From contig JAUFSD010000016.1 in the NCBI GenBank assembly GCA_033030425.1, forward strand, positions 558,001 to 622,000: 64,000 bases of DNA, read 5' to 3'. Position 1 is the stretch's first letter. Each line of letters begins with the position of its first letter. Under the pieces are notes generated by a model. The model made no database searches. It worked only from the letters and a program-made list of their open reading frames with translations, and was not told the DNA's origin. The position numbers were made by a program, and so were the translations under genes. This document shows, piece by piece, positions 12,264-25,337 of the stretch. Origin of the DNA: Verpa conica. Lineage: Eukaryota; Ascomycota; Pezizomycetes; Pezizales; Morchellaceae.

Positions 12264-14185
12264 CTAGTAATGGTGTTGCCGCTGTATATCTAATGGTGAC
12301 TGTTGCAGATTTGATTGCGGCTGCTGTACCTCAGACTTTAAGACACCCGCGTTCATCGCTTCCTGTCTTGTTTTGGCTGCTGCTGCGGCCGCGGCTGCAG
12401 CTGCTTTCCCTTGACTACTCTCCCTTCTTCGCTTTGGGGCATCTTTGATCTTTGGGTGTGTATGGCACTATATCGGTCGTTAGTAAATTGCGCGATTTCA
12501 ATTTAAATAAATAAATAAATAAATAAATAAAAAATAGAGCTCACCTTATACGCATGCCTAAACCAAGTCGTACCCTTCTTTTTATTGCTCACCAAGGCAA
12601 CCCAATCATTGCAGCTGTGGCACAATCCCTCCCAGACATCCGGGTTCCCTTCCATCCTCCTCACCGATTTTGGTTCCACAAATCTCTGACCGGTCGCTGC
12701 GCTAATCCCATGGGTGAATGATTTATCATACCAGAACGCAGAATTCTTCAATACCAGCCATCTCTTGCAAATACCACACCATCCCTCGCGCTTGTTACCG
12801 TGTCCACGGACCCAACGAGGGGTGTATAAATCTCCCTCGAATCTTAGGTCCTGCTCATGCGGCTTCATCTCGGGATCCTCTGGGTTCATGTCTTCTGGTG
12901 GAGGTGGGATCTGCTCCTCTTGCAGAGAAGCGTAAAGATCTGGGGGATCAGTAAGATCTGCATAGTGACTGCGGTAGTGATCTGCTGCGTTTGACTGAAG
13001 CATCTTCACCAAGAGGTGGCTGGGCATCTGCGGCGGGCATCCGTGCTCATCAACATATGTGTTCTGGACGTATCCTCCACCGCGGGAGAAGTTGTGGCTG
13101 TGCGAAAGAAGCATCTGTTGCGGTGGTGGGCATTGCGCGGATCCGCATGTTGGTGATGAGTATGTTGGGGAAGAGTATGTTGGAGACGAGTGATGTGAGT
13201 TGTTTGAGTGGAAGCTCGACGGGAGTTGGCAAGGATCGAGCTGGGTGATTATGTATGGCGATGAAGTCTGGGAGCTTGGCAAGAAGGACCCTGTTGACCA
13301 CCTTTTACTGGTATTTCGCTCCGCTGTTGAGTACGGGGCTGCCCTCATGCTAGACCTTGATGGTGAAGGTGAGGCACGTCCACGGCTTCCACTCCTGATT
13401 GACATTCTGCTGGTCTGGCGAGGAGACATTACTGGCGAGAGGGGTGTTGTGCTAGTAGACATTGTGAAACCTGATCTGTGAGTATAGTCGGACATGATAG
13501 ACTCTTCATAAGGTGAAGTATCATAAGGCGAAGTATCGTATGGAGAGTTATCATAAAACGGAATATCAGATGCAGATACCAAGGCATCGGCGCTCGACAT
13601 TGATGCAGTATCAGATAGGCGGCGCGAGATGTTGGTGTTCAAGCTCAAAGTATCGCTATTGTGTGGGGAGTAATGATAGTGAGGGTCGAGAAGGCTAGCG
13701 CTGTTGTTGCTGCTTCCATAGCTAGACCCCAATCGGTCCACATTAGTATCCAAACTGCGCAATACCGAACTGTAGTCTCCACCTCTGGGACGGTTCCAAT
13801 CGTTGGCTATTATAATTGTTAGAAGGTAAAAGCCGACGAGGTATATTGAGTGCGACTTACTGTTCATAGAAGGATCGTATTGTTGGGACAGATCAACTGG
13901 GCTGGCCCCAAGACTATGACTCTCGGATGGGATCAAGCAACTAGTGTCCCAAGCAGGCACAGCTGTAGAACAATCTTCTGGAAGTGAATATTGAAAGCTA
14001 GTTTCGTGAACTGTTGCAGGTCTATTGCCATTTGTACGAGGTGTAGGCGGCCACAAAGCGAAGGAATCTGGTAAAGGGGAACCCATAGCTGGTTGAAACC
14101 GCGGAAAGCTGTCACTCAAGTTCTGGGGTCTGAGTTGAGTAGGTTGTGTGAAAGGGTTCTTAGGCATATTCCGTTGTCTATTCAT
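12264..14185 (-). CDS. Putative regulator with Rua1_C/DUF4451-type zinc-binding C-terminus
   Basis: Exons 13861-14185, 12545-13806 and 12264-12467. Introns are 54 nt (13807-13860) and 77 nt (12468-12544), and 1791 nt encode 596 residues. The first 400 or so residues are low-complexity and rich in Ser, Pro, Gln, Asn and Tyr, as in many fungal transcription regulators. About residues 430-545 form the conserved module: TPRWVRGHG, WCGICKRWL, FWYDKSFTHGI, LCHSCNDWV, WFRHAYK, then CHTHPK and the basic KRRRE. It has paired CxxC motifs plus a late Cys/His pair, consistent with metal binding. The fungal Rua1_C/DUF4451 family includes Ustilago Rua1 and fission-yeast Meu26. The target genes cannot be told from sequence. 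An alanine run and Gln-rich tail close the protein. The unusually long upstream region is described separately. Confidence 0.8.
12503..12531. repeat. (AAAT)n microsatellite inside an intron
   Basis: About seven copies of AAAT lie within the 77-nt second intron of the regulator gene, between the donor at 12544 and the acceptor at 12468. On the coding strand it reads ATTT, and it makes up over a third of the intron. Confidence 0.8.
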
Positions 14186-17100
14186 GGTTTATCACCAACA
14201 TCAGTCACCTGCGCTACTTAGAGAGAGGGGGGGGGGGAGGTGGGAGATTTCTCCACTAAAAAAGAAAGGGAAAAACATACTGCGAAATAATTGGATCCAT
14301 CTGAGTCAATGAGTGCATCTATGCTACTCTTCGCCGTGTATGAAAGTGGTACAAGGATATACAACTAAAAGATGCGGATACCCGTCAGCGCCGTAGTGGA
14401 GGTTGTTTCCCAGGTCTCATCGTACGGATCGCATCACCGCAACAAGAAAAAGACCGAGGAAGCAAGGGGAATGCGAACTGAGGGAAACTCACAGTATACA
14501 AAAGAAATAAGTTGTATGTTTTGTAAAAGTAAAAATAAAAACCTGGACCGGCCGGGAGGGAATGTATGTCGCGTCGAAAGCGGCAGCGACAAGTCGAATT
14601 ATTAAGTATTAGATGAATGTAGTCGTCAACCTGTGAGACAAGAGTAGGAAATGTCGGAGGTATTTGAAGGAAAAACCAGTTCCTAGGAGACGAATTAAAG
14701 ATTTATGTCTAAAATATATAAGTGTAAGGAAAAAGAAAAATCTGAAAACGAGAAGCCCTGTCAAAGAGACGGCGTAGTTGGCGAGGAATAAAAAAGGTGG
14801 ACGGTAGAGGTGGATGGATCGGGAATTATATTGTAACCACAGGTAACGCCCTTTTGTTCCAGGGACTCTTGGATGTGACCCCGCCAGTACGCGCGCTGTC
14901 GCCTCTACATATGTACGACTTGCTTCAGGTTCTTCCATCGTTCTTCAAACCCCCCTCCCCCCCCCTCCCCCTGCAACACCTTACCACACTGAGCTGCAGG
15001 CACTTCGTCTCGATTGGTATGTGGATAAACTTGGTAGCAAGCGTCTATGCTCTTTGTGCTAACCGAACATTCTGGAGCCGCTGGAAGAAAAGTGAATCGA
15101 GGCTCTTCATCCCAGCCGGATGTCCCCGGAGCCTCCATCAGGACCAGGGTCGACTTCTGGGGAGGGATCAGATGAGCCGCGAGCGTGGCTGGGTATGATT
15201 ATTGTCTATTGCGCAGCATTCAAACAATCCCGGGAAGCTCAGGAAAATATCATCAGTGAGGATTTTGCAAGGTACACTGTTGACTTGCAAGAGTGATCCC
15301 AAAAAAGATCATGTCCCCTAGACTACAAGGTCCATGTACCTGACCACTACTGTAGCAGAGTTGCGGGATACTGTAATTGAAGGGAAAGCCGCAGCAACAG
15401 GCAGACAGAAAAAACAATACGCCTACAATAACAAAACATGAACCCGACAATTCCGCAGGCACTGTTTTTTTTCTCTCTTTCTTCCTTTTCTTTTGACGAA
15501 TATGGCTTGCTTCGAAATGGTAGCAACTCTACGCCTTATGCCACTAAGCCTATTTCATAGATCACAGATTCCAGAAGCAGATTGTCTTACGGGATGGGAT
15601 CTGGGGTTCACGCCCAAGATGTTGCTGCTAAAGGTGTGCATCGACTGACACCCACATGAAACGCTCACGGAGTGCCCCCACAGAGAAAAGCTGCCCTGGA
15701 ATAGGGCGGTTTGAGACCATTTCGAAACGATCGCGAAAACGCGGAGTGAGGTGAGGTGCGTGCTTCGGTGAAAGTTGGGAAGAGACTGGGGGTGTGGTGT
15801 GCAGGGTTGTGCAGTGAAAGCAAATAAAAAAAGGTTCAAAATTGTATTTGCGTTCATGAAAGAGTTATTTGACCATACCCAAAAGAAGAAACATGTATGT
15901 AAGTGGATAAGGAATAACGGCGTACTTTTGGTCGTAAATCTGCACCTATACTCGGATTTGGAGTCCTTGTGTGAGGTACCATGACGAGTGTAACCCCCAT
16001 AATACTCTCATCATCTGCAATCTGTGTCTAGCATACATGTAGGGACTACGATATTTCGATGAAGGCAAGTTCCCGTAGTTCTGGGCCGAGTACATTACTC
16101 ACATCAACCTTCAGTAAACAACCCAGGTCAAGCTTGGGCTACCAAAAGGGCAGGCGCTCTCTTTGCCATATCCCCCCCCCTCGCTCTGATTGGCCGAGGG
16201 TGCCCGACCTGTCACTTTTGCACTCTACTGTATCCCAAATTTGGCGAAGTGGCACAACAGCAACAGATCCAATTCTGTAATTAGTGGGAAGAACCTGACC
16301 ACATACCTTGCGTCTCCCCCGATGCAGACTTTATCCGACCGTGCATCACCCGCCATCCGCAGTTTATTTGGGGTTGTGGTTGTGGTGTGTCCCCAAGTTG
16401 GCCCTTGCTCTCTGGGCGATGCCCGCACATCCAAATCTCTAGGTGTCTATAAAAAGTAGCAACAGACCACCATTAATCAACCGCCTAGCGAGGAGAGACA
16501 CAAACTGACCATACGCATGCCACGCCCATGCACAAGCACTATGTCAGCCAGAGAACCCCAGGCGGCAATCGTGCAGAAACGGGAAAACGTGCGGAAGTCA
16601 AGAGTTATTGTTCTATACATAGAGATAAACATAGAAATCAAGTCCTCTTCTCCCCCGTCTCCACTCTTTCTATTCTTTGTCTCTCTCGAGCGCGGGGAAG
16701 TCAACCGACTGCCGAAGGAGAGCTCTGCAAGAGAAACAGCCGCCCCCAGGCGCCTACCCTACCCCATAGAGTCAGCGTCACAGCCCAGAATCACTTGTTC
16801 CCCAAATAACAACACCTCTACAGCACGCACAGTTTACTCTGGACTGCGCGTACGCGTCAGAGCATAAACACGCCCAGCCACCCAGGAATGCCATCTGCAG
16901 GCAACGCGAGCCCGCTGGCTTTTCGCTACCTGTAGTTGAGTTCTTCGCCTAGGACCCGGGGTGTCTGTGAGCAAAGGGAAAAAAGAAAAGAGAAAAAAGA
17001 AAAAAAGAAAAAAGAAAAAGAAAAAGAAAAAGCAACCGAGCAATCTTGCCAGCAGGGTTGGCTCAGCCTAAGCATGGCAAATGCTGGGGGGTGCACAAAG

Positions 17101-19644
17101 CAAGACAAGCAAATCATAGCGCAGCCATGATCACTCTGACTTCAAGCCGCATCGTACCTGCATCCCCACCTCGCCCTCCCCCTGGTCAACGTCTAAATAA
17201 AGTTGCTCTTGAGAGTGTGTGGGCGGACATGCGCCGTATGCATTGAGCCCCATTCAAAATCCATCCCACGATGGAGAGGGGAAGAAAGGAAAGGAAAGAG
17301 GAAAACCCTCTACACGAGCAGAAAAAAAAGAGTTCTCCACCACGAAATCGAGATGTCGATTGTAGTTTTCCCTTGTCAATGCTATTCCCCACTCTGTTGC
17401 CCCACTGGCTCAATCAACCCCTCCCTCTAAAAAAAATAATCGTTTCTCCCTTCCCGTTTACCCAGTCGCCATCCTAAACATAATCATTCACCGCCGCATC
17501 CGCAGTAACTGTGATGAAGCTTTGACCAGCTTGGACATCGTCATCATCGTCATTCGCTTCCTGATACAGTCGCACCAAACCCCGCCCAAAGATCTGTAGA
17601 TAATTATTTTAAACTCTGAAACGTGGTCTTGTATTTTCTCGGGATTCCACCCTACCTACCCCACCCCCTGAGGGATCCTGTCCGCCCGTTATATGTGGCT
17701 AGTCCATATTGAGAGGGCAAGAATCGATAAAACGAAACGGCGGCCGCCGCCTCCGCGAGGCTTTGGGAAGAGGAAAACCTCGCCCAAGTAAAAATATGAT
17801 GCTGATAAACCGAACCGCAGTAAGGAGAAACACTATTCCTCACCGCAACTGCGGCTCCACTCTCTACAATGATCACGAGTGCTATGCCCATAAACAACCT
17901 ACAAGATAACCTACCCCTAAAAAAAAAACCCCTCTTGTCCAAATTCTACATCTCTAAGCAGAGCATTCCGCGAGAATACCCGCCTCTAACCTCATCCAAG
18001 CAAACCTAGACCCTCTAACCAAACCCAGCGGAAAAACCCAACAGAAAACCACCACAAAAAAAACCAGCCTAACCACATCCTGCACGTTACCTTCAGCCCT
18101 TTAGTAAAAAAGTGACAGAACCTACATTGTGCAATTCATGCCTTTACACACACATACACCCAGCCGCGATTAAATATCACCTAACCCTCTGCCCTGCCAA
18201 ATCAGATCTGATCCCAGATCTCCCGTCAATGCCATATCCATTTGAACGCTCTTGGCTGTCTCGGCGCCGCCGCCATCTGAACCACAAAGCAGCATCGAGC
18301 ATTGGATCTGGTAGTGATGAGTTGTTGATGCAGTGGTGTATTCGCCTGAACATGCCTATGATGATCGGGTAACGATCTGCGGTCTAGGGGGGGAACAGTA
18401 GAAATCGTGGCCTGTAAAATATCATGTACATACATCTACCTACGGCTTTAGCTCACTAGCGGCAAAAAGGCAACAAAAGAGAACCTTTTCTTCCTTTTCT
18501 TTTCTTCATAGCCTATTTTCAACCAGAGGGAGAGGTGGATCCAACCCGTGACTACATGTAGTCAAGCCCAAGATAGCAAAGAATATAATAACAACTCTGT
18601 ATATACAACGGCTTTAACTCACTAGCGCATACCGTTTATGCTATTTTCAAATAGTGATGGTCGATGAAACATATGTTGCATGTTGAGAGTGAAAAGGAAA
18701 GGGGAAGGGAAAAAAAAGCCCCCCCCTACTCTCTCTCCAAGCACGATAAACAACAGTGGAGTTCTGTAAATAATACGGCTTTAACTCACACAAGCGAGGG
18801 AATGACCGAAAATACTTTTTTTTTTTTTATGCCCCACCAAACTATTCGCGCTCGCGACGGAAAACAAGGCGGAAACAAGCCCAACCCCGCCCGCCCGCCC
18901 GACCTGCTTAATAGCCGGAGGGATAAAAGCAAAAGCAAAAAAAAAAAAAAAAAAAAAACAAGTTGTAGTTTCTAATCGCAGGTCTATTATTTTGCACTAC
19001 TGATCTGTTAGTAAAACATATAAAAAGAAAACGTGATCAAGAGAAGTTACCGTTGCAGAGTTTAATTATAGTTTCAAAACCGGTTCACACAGTAAAGCTA
19101 TTTCTGCCAGATCCCAGTCACGAATCCGTAGTAACACACTATAACTATACAAGCAACGATCAACTCAGTTCCCGAATAGCCCAAACCCATTCCCAGGTCA
19201 CCAGCACAACAAACTATAGGCCCACCAATAGCCAATCGATACCACGATAAACGACAGGAACCGTTGGTATCGGCCCCAATGTACGAATTGCACTTCTCCT
19301 AAATATTCGCACCTAGGCGAGTCGCTGTACGCGAGCTATTATGTATGGCGCAAGCCCCCTACGTAGTCACGCCCATCCCAACAGCTGAAGAAATTGTTGT
19401 CTAAAAGAATGAGTGATACATTATGAACCAAAAATATAAACCTATAGAATTAAGAGATGAATGAAAAGAAAGAAAAACCCACCTCTATCGATATCTATTA
19501 ATACATAAAAGGAAATAATGAAAGATATATAAAGAATAAGAAAAGAGTAGAAAGTACTACTATAGACATATATCAAATATCACCGGGAAAAAGAAAGATA
19601 ATTCTTCAAAGTTCAGATAAATGCTTACGCAAAAATGGCTATCT
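14186..19644. other. 5.4-kb gene-free region upstream of the regulator gene
   Basis: No ORF here has a recognisable domain. The sequence is noticeably more GC-rich than other gaps in the window, with pyrimidine and purine tracts and a CCAAT-type motif in GATTGGCC (16187-16194). It may contain the promoter and a long 5' leader of the minus-strand regulator gene; the last part is the 3' flank of SIP3. The one ordered feature is a trio of near-identical 20-mers at 18442, 18608 and 18775. Poly-A and poly-T runs of about 10-20 nt occur around 18820 and 18940. Confidence 0.45.
18442..18796 (+). repeat. Three direct repeats spaced 166-167 bp
   Basis: ACGGCTTTARCTCACTAGCG occurs at 18442-18461 and 18608-18627. 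A variant, ACGGCTTTAACTCACACAAG, starts at 18775. Copies 2 and 3 are also preceded by a similar CTGTAWATA block. The DNA between copies is not obviously duplicated. Confidence 0.7.
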
Positions 19645-22600
19645 TCACGCTAAACTCTCCATCTGTTCCTTCTCGCAGCTCCCACAGTACTCCACCAACC
19701 ACCCCATCTCCTCCCGCTCCGTGTCATTCAATAAGCTCCTCGCCTGGGCGCACCTCATTGTCTCTTCGTATACCCAATTACTCCACTCCGCCGTGATCAG
19801 CTCTTTCTCGAGACTATTCACTACACGCATCGCCACCAAAAGATCATGCCTATATGATCCAAGATGTTGTCGTCCCAGTCTCAATCTCCGTGCAGTAGCC
19901 CGTGTGGATGGTGACCCAAACCCTAAAGATGCAGTGGCCGCAGACGCGTCCATGTCCGTACTTGAGGCGAGTGTGCGGAACTTTGCATAGCTGTTGATGG
20001 TTAGCCTACCTCAGCTCCGTTCCCGCTCCCGCTCCCGTTACTCCGCTCCCGTGAGATGATGAAAAGGGAAAGGGAAAGGGAAGAAGAAAAAAAGGCAATC
20101 TGCGGATCAAGACAGGCAATCGTAGAAATTGACCCTACAGATCCAACAAAACTTCCCCAAAAGGGTGTGAAAAAAGCGTAAAAACTCACCATTGACTATC
20201 CCCTCCAACCGTCCAGTCCACCGTTCCATTCCTCGCAACCTCCTCGATATCCCTCAAATAAATCGCCCTACTCATGATCCCATTCGGCTTCACCTCAACA
20301 TTCTCCAACCACTCCGCCGCTCTCCTCTCACTCCAATAACTCACCACTGTCATCTTCCCCACTACGCCATTCCACACTAGACTTAATAGTAATACCAATA
20401 GTATGATTCTCTGCGCCGAAACTACCTCCCACACCTTGCCGATGCCCGCCGCAGTCCACATGATGACGCTACTCGCCGCGCTCTCCCCAAATGACAGCGC
20501 TGTCTCCGCAACCATCCTCGATAGTCGTCGTTGCTTAATCGGTAGCCTAGGAGCCCTTGGATCCAACTCCGACGCCAGAAGCCCCTCACCCCCAGTAGGC
20601 ACAAACGGTCCAATAGTATCTTGTCCCACCTCCCCAAATATACGGATCGCATTCCTCGTACGTCCCTCATTAGCGTTTCCCAACTTCCTAATCTGGTCCG
20701 CGACGACGTCGCCAAGGTCCAAGGCGTCTATATCGAGGTCGTCGAGTGCCTGTCTCTGAATAATTCCTGTGACACAGAAAGTTATAAACTGCTCTTCAAG
20801 GATTACGTGTAGAGAACTTACCTTTTGAGAATATTGGTATATTGGACCATTGTACTGCTGTCCAGATGGAGAGTTTACATTTGCTCTTGGCGACATGGGT
20901 AATTACTACTTTTGTCACGAGCATGAAGCGTTCCCTGTGCGGGAGATGCCAGGGTGTTTTGCGGTCGGTGATTACGTAACATCTTTAGTTATTAGCCGAT
21001 ATTACTTGTAATGGAGGTCGGGAACAAACAAATGGTCATCTTGCAGTTCGATAGTCTGATAATCCATAACCCTACCCTTTTTCTGTTTGCCTACCAACCT
21101 GTTAGCATCTACCCCATATAGGAAAGGAAAAAAATTACACGTACCAAATAATCCATAATAGTCAATCTCGTACCCAAATTCACGTCTCAACTTCCCATCC
21201 TCTAGCGATCTCCAAGGTCCCTGTTGAATATCTATTTTGTGTCACCTCCCAATTAGTTCATTCCAGTCTCAAGCACCTAGACAGGGAACTTACGCTGGGC
21301 CGTCCTCTCGAAATAAAGAGTTTGAAACACCATGCTCTTGTCGCCGAACATGACGTGAAACAGCGCTTTCGGCGAAACATCAAACTCGCGTTCAAGCACC
21401 TTCTTATTCATATTTTCGGGTGTATAAACGACAGGAACCGCAGGAAGTTTAAAACGTGTAATTTCCTTTACTATAGTCCTCGTATCTTGGTTAGTCGAAT
21501 AGAATGGCAGGATGATTTGTTAGGTGAGTTTATGACGAGGCAATTCCTTAAACAGAAAGTTGCTATCTACTGTGACAACCTTTCTGAAATTCCCCCGTCA
21601 TGAACCAAAATAAAAATAACATACCTCTCCCATCAATTCCTCGCTGCGTAACCTTCCCATAACTCAGGGCCTCATTTGGACTCTCCCCCCTTCTATCTCC
21701 CAAATCCTCCCAGCTCTCCGTATCAGCTCCTCTCTCCTCTCCCTCCTTCTCCAACCCCACTAGCCTCCCTAATACCTCTGAAACACCCATCCTTTCCCTT
21801 CCCTCCTCCTCTTCATGGCGATTCTTCACTAAGAATAACAATCTCCTCTGTAGTAACCTAACTGGCTCTAAGTAGACCTTAACCACAACCCTCTCTTCAC
21901 CCTCCCCATTATCTTCTAATAAGCTTTCTTTATCATCTGGATCGGGGTGCAGATGTAAGAATATATGATCACAATCCTTCCCTGGGGAGGCCGTCACCTC
22001 CGTAATATGAGTAAGAGAAATAACAGAAGTAAACACAAGCCCAAGATAGTGGCTATAAAAGTATATATGCTCAGTCGTAACATAGCACCTCCCTGGTAGC
22101 TCTTGTATCGCATTCGGAGCCCATGTTGCGCGGAACACCAATAGTATAATCTCGTTTTGACCCCTCATAGGGAATAGTGTTCGGAAGTGGGTATCTTGTG
22201 CTAGAAGCTCAGGAGGATATGTAGGTGGATAAGTCCCCTCTCCAGGTGGAGACGCTGAAGCCCCATGAGTGCCCCGGACACCCATTCCGATGTCCGTGTC
22301 GAGAGATTGCGTCTTACGGTGGCCTCTGAGGAGGTCTGAGCTAGTCGATTGGTCTGTAGAAGGTCCAGATGTGACTGCGGCGGCCTTAGAAAGCATGACA
22401 GGGGCCGGAGTGTTGACGAGGGTAGTGGGAGCAAGGGTAGTTGTAGTTTCACCGAAGCGTGTAGAGTCGCCTGATGGATGGAAGGGGAGGGCATTATGGG
22501 AGGCGGAGATGAGGGCGCTAATACCAGCTCCTGCTACACTTTGCCCAGCTCCTGTAGTTGGGTTGGGAGATGGGCTTAAAGAGCGTTCATTTCCAGCGGG

Positions 22601-24327
22601 TTTCCGGCCGATGTCGAGTTTCTGGGCAATCTTTTCGCGGGTACCAGAGGGTGCCGGAGTGGGGTTTTCGGTAGAGGGTATGTCAATTGAAGTTGACCTT
22701 GTGTTGCCGGCAATGGCAGGGACAGGCATCGTTGTAGCATGATTAAGATGTAGGTCCTCATCGTCGTTCCGACGAACATGTAGATGTCTCGAAAGATGTA
22801 GAGCACCAAGTGTATGACTATCTTTCCCTATATTCGAAGACATTGCAGAAGAAGCCGTAGATCCATCATGGCCCTTTGTAATATATGCTGGCTCAGCTGG
22901 TGGAATGGGCGCAGATGGAGGAATGATCGAGAAAGCTTGTGTTGAGCTTGTACTCGTAGCACTCTCAACAGCCGTCCGCTTAGCCTGTTCAAACACAGCA
23001 AGCCACTGTGTCAACTCCGTCTGCGTCTCAGCCTGGAGGAGTACAGTGGTATCTTTCGTCTTGACTTCGAAGCAGAACCTCCGCTCCTCTTGGAAAGCTG
23101 GTTTAATGTTGCAAAGTAGCACACCAATCTTCTCGCTCTCCTCCATAGCACCACCTTTATACCCCTGCACCAACCATCCAAAAATCCCGTCCTTCACGAA
23201 GAACCACCTCCGCAACCAGAGTGTCCTCGTCGGCTTCCCGGTAAGCGTACGCATAAACAACCATCCCTGCTTCACACTCGGAACCTTCTCCCCCTCCTTC
23301 TCCTCGGGGACGTTGGGGCGGGAAGTCAAATACGGGACCGTGCTAACCGCATACGCCTCTAGGTCTCTCGCAGGCTGCCAATCCCGCTTCGCTTTATCCT
23401 CAAGTCCCTTCCGTGCACTCACCAACTCCTTCCTAAACAGCTGCTCTGAGCTCTCCATCCCCTCAGACCACGCACGGATGCGGTCAATCTCGGCAGCATG
23501 GCGCTCCACATTTGCGGTGCCCTCGCGGCGGATCCGGATCTGCTCGCGGGACTGGTCGGAGAAGACCTTGACGAGAACTCTGTCTAGTGCTGCACGGAAT
23601 GTCGGTGCCGCTACGCAAAAGTCTAGACAGGCACGGATATAGAGCTTCCGAGCTTCATAGACCTGGAACGCATCTTCACGGAGAGATGAGGGCTCTTTCG
23701 ACTTACTTTGTGCTGAGTAGCGAGCAAGGAGCGTATCGTATCGAGCTTGTGCAGTTTCGAGGGATCGACGGATTTCCTACTCCATATCAGTAGCTGTAGT
23801 AGTAGTAGTAATAGTAAAATATTCACCTTGAATGTTTTAAGATCCTTCTTCTGAAACGTGAGTAGCGGCTCCACTACACTCAACTCCATCTTCTGTGCTC
23901 CTGCTATAACGGCCCCCCAGAAACTCTTTGACCCTTCGGCATACCGTGTCAACGCGAGTAGCGTGTAATCGTGGTCCATCATGCTCTCCGAGATACCGAC
24001 CGGGTTTCCCGTAGTGACATAGCTACTGACCAGACCCTCGAGTGCTGTTTGCGTTTGTTAGCCCGCACCCCCGGGGAGTGACCCGTAGCTTGTAAACATA
24101 CCGCTTACACCCGAACAGAGCTTCGTGGTAGTTCTAACGTACTCTTCGAGCCACCGCTCGACGAGTTCCACTTGCTCTGCATAGTGTACAACAGTGCCTC
24201 TGAATGTTGGTGAGTCGAGGGCAGCTTCACGGAGCGTAACGGGTCTGATGACGTAGATGTTAGTGGTAGCTGCTGTGTTACTCAGGCGAGGTTGAACTCA
24301 CATTAATGATATAGGACGGTTCAACAT
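19645..24327 (-). CDS. SIP3: SIP3/LAM3-like contact-site protein (BAR-like, PH, GRAM, VASt, membrane anchor)
   Basis: Ten exons: 24302-24327, 24102-24244, 23827-24044, 21625-23776, 21294-21470, 21145-21231, 21030-21090, 20822-20982, 20190-20766 and 19645-19990. They total 3948 nt, or 1315 residues, and every junction keeps the frame with GT-AG ends. The N-terminus starts MLNRPISLIPVTLREAALDS and is helical (BAR-like, to about 270). PH is at about 294-393 (GWLFMRTLTGK, LWLRRWFFVKDG). GRAM is at about 650-730 (LFPMRGQNE, CYVTTEHIYFYSHYLG). VASt/StART-like is at about 848-1010 (REFGYEIDYYG, DDHLCYVITDRKTPWHLPH, VAKSKCKLSIW). One hydrophobic helix sits near 1132-1150 (ILLVLLLSLVWNGVVG). Yeast Lam proteins move sterol at ER-plasma membrane contacts; the same job is inferred. 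The 26-nt first exon and the split VASt exons make the gene easy to misread as several genes. Confidence 0.92.
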
Positions 24328-25337
24328 CGGAGGTGCAGGGCACCACGAGGGATAGATTTCAGAGGGGAGGTTATGTAAGTCCTGTCGTTTGTGTTTAGAT
24401 TCTTTTAGATTGCTTGTGTGTTGTCTATTACAGGACTAGTCAGGGGTGGTGATGGTGGTGGTGAACCGTGGGGTAGGTAGCGTAGTTGAAGTGTAGACGA
24501 ATAGAAATGGAGAGCTCACGATGGAGGGAGGTATCTACAGAATGGATGAATAAATGAATGAATGAGTGGATGGATGTATTGAAAGAAGGACTTGAGTGTC
24601 ACCAATATTCTAGAGGGTACAAACAAGGATTCACCCTGGAATGTACAAGTTATCTATTTGTGGCTATCATGAACCACCTCCACCGCATGCGCCACGGGTA
24701 CATGTAATTGTGGATCCAAGCCACTCTCCGGTATGGGAGCCAAGAGAGGACAGCAGGGGGATAAAGTGAGAGGATGAGAGATAATGTGAGGGATGATGTG
24801 ATAGAACCAGAGAGAGATAGTGATGAAGTAGAGTTAGGAGATATAATAGTGATAGAAGAGGAAAGAAGATACAACAAGAGAAGAAGAAGGAGAGAGAAGA
24901 GATACAACAAGAGAAGAGGAGATAAAAGATAGAGAGATAAAGATCAAGAGATAAAAGATCAAGAGATCAAGAGACCAAGATACAAAGAGAGACTCAACAC
25001 CAACAGTGAGAGCAGAGACAACCAAGCAAGACTCAACTCCAAGACAACGAGGATCACCACCCAAGACAACACAGCTGATCTCATCTCGAGTAATCCCCCA
25101 ACCACTTCCCAACCAGCTTTTCCTGCCGATCTCCTATCTCCAGGATACTCAACATACTCTCCCTTCTACTTACATCACTCCCATCACTCAACTAAACACT
25201 CGCTCACCCGCCCCCTCAACCCCTCCGCTGTATCTCTCACCGCATTCTTTACATCTACATAATAAACACCACAACATAGTAGAATCTATACACCACCACA
25301 ATACAATAGACAAAATACAATCATCACCGCTGGCACA
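24328..25337. promoter_or_regulatory. Shared bidirectional promoter region of SIP3 and VAM7
   Basis: The SIP3 and VAM7 start codons face away from each other across 1010 bp. The middle (24736-25005) is nearly all A and G on the plus strand. From 25100 to the VAM7 ATG it switches to C/T-rich, a common fungal leader pattern. No TATA box stands out. Which part serves which gene cannot be read from sequence. Confidence 0.55.
24736..25005 (+). repeat. Polypurine tract with degenerate tandem repeats
   Basis: About 270 bp of mostly GA, GAA and GATA units. AGATACAACAAGAGAAGA occurs twice, 33 bp apart (around 24867 and 24900), followed by repeated AAGATCAAGAGAT-like units. Confidence 0.75.

Noticed and set aside
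14797..15198. 133-codon plus-strand ORF in the long upstream region
   Set aside because: No motif, biased composition, and overlapping open frames on the other strand; likely chance.
19645..21190. Separate small genes downstream of the PH-domain gene
   Set aside because: The pieces splice in order into the VASt domain, membrane helix and C-terminus of one SIP3/LAM3-like protein. Reading 20190-20896 alone gives the wrong N-terminal frame.
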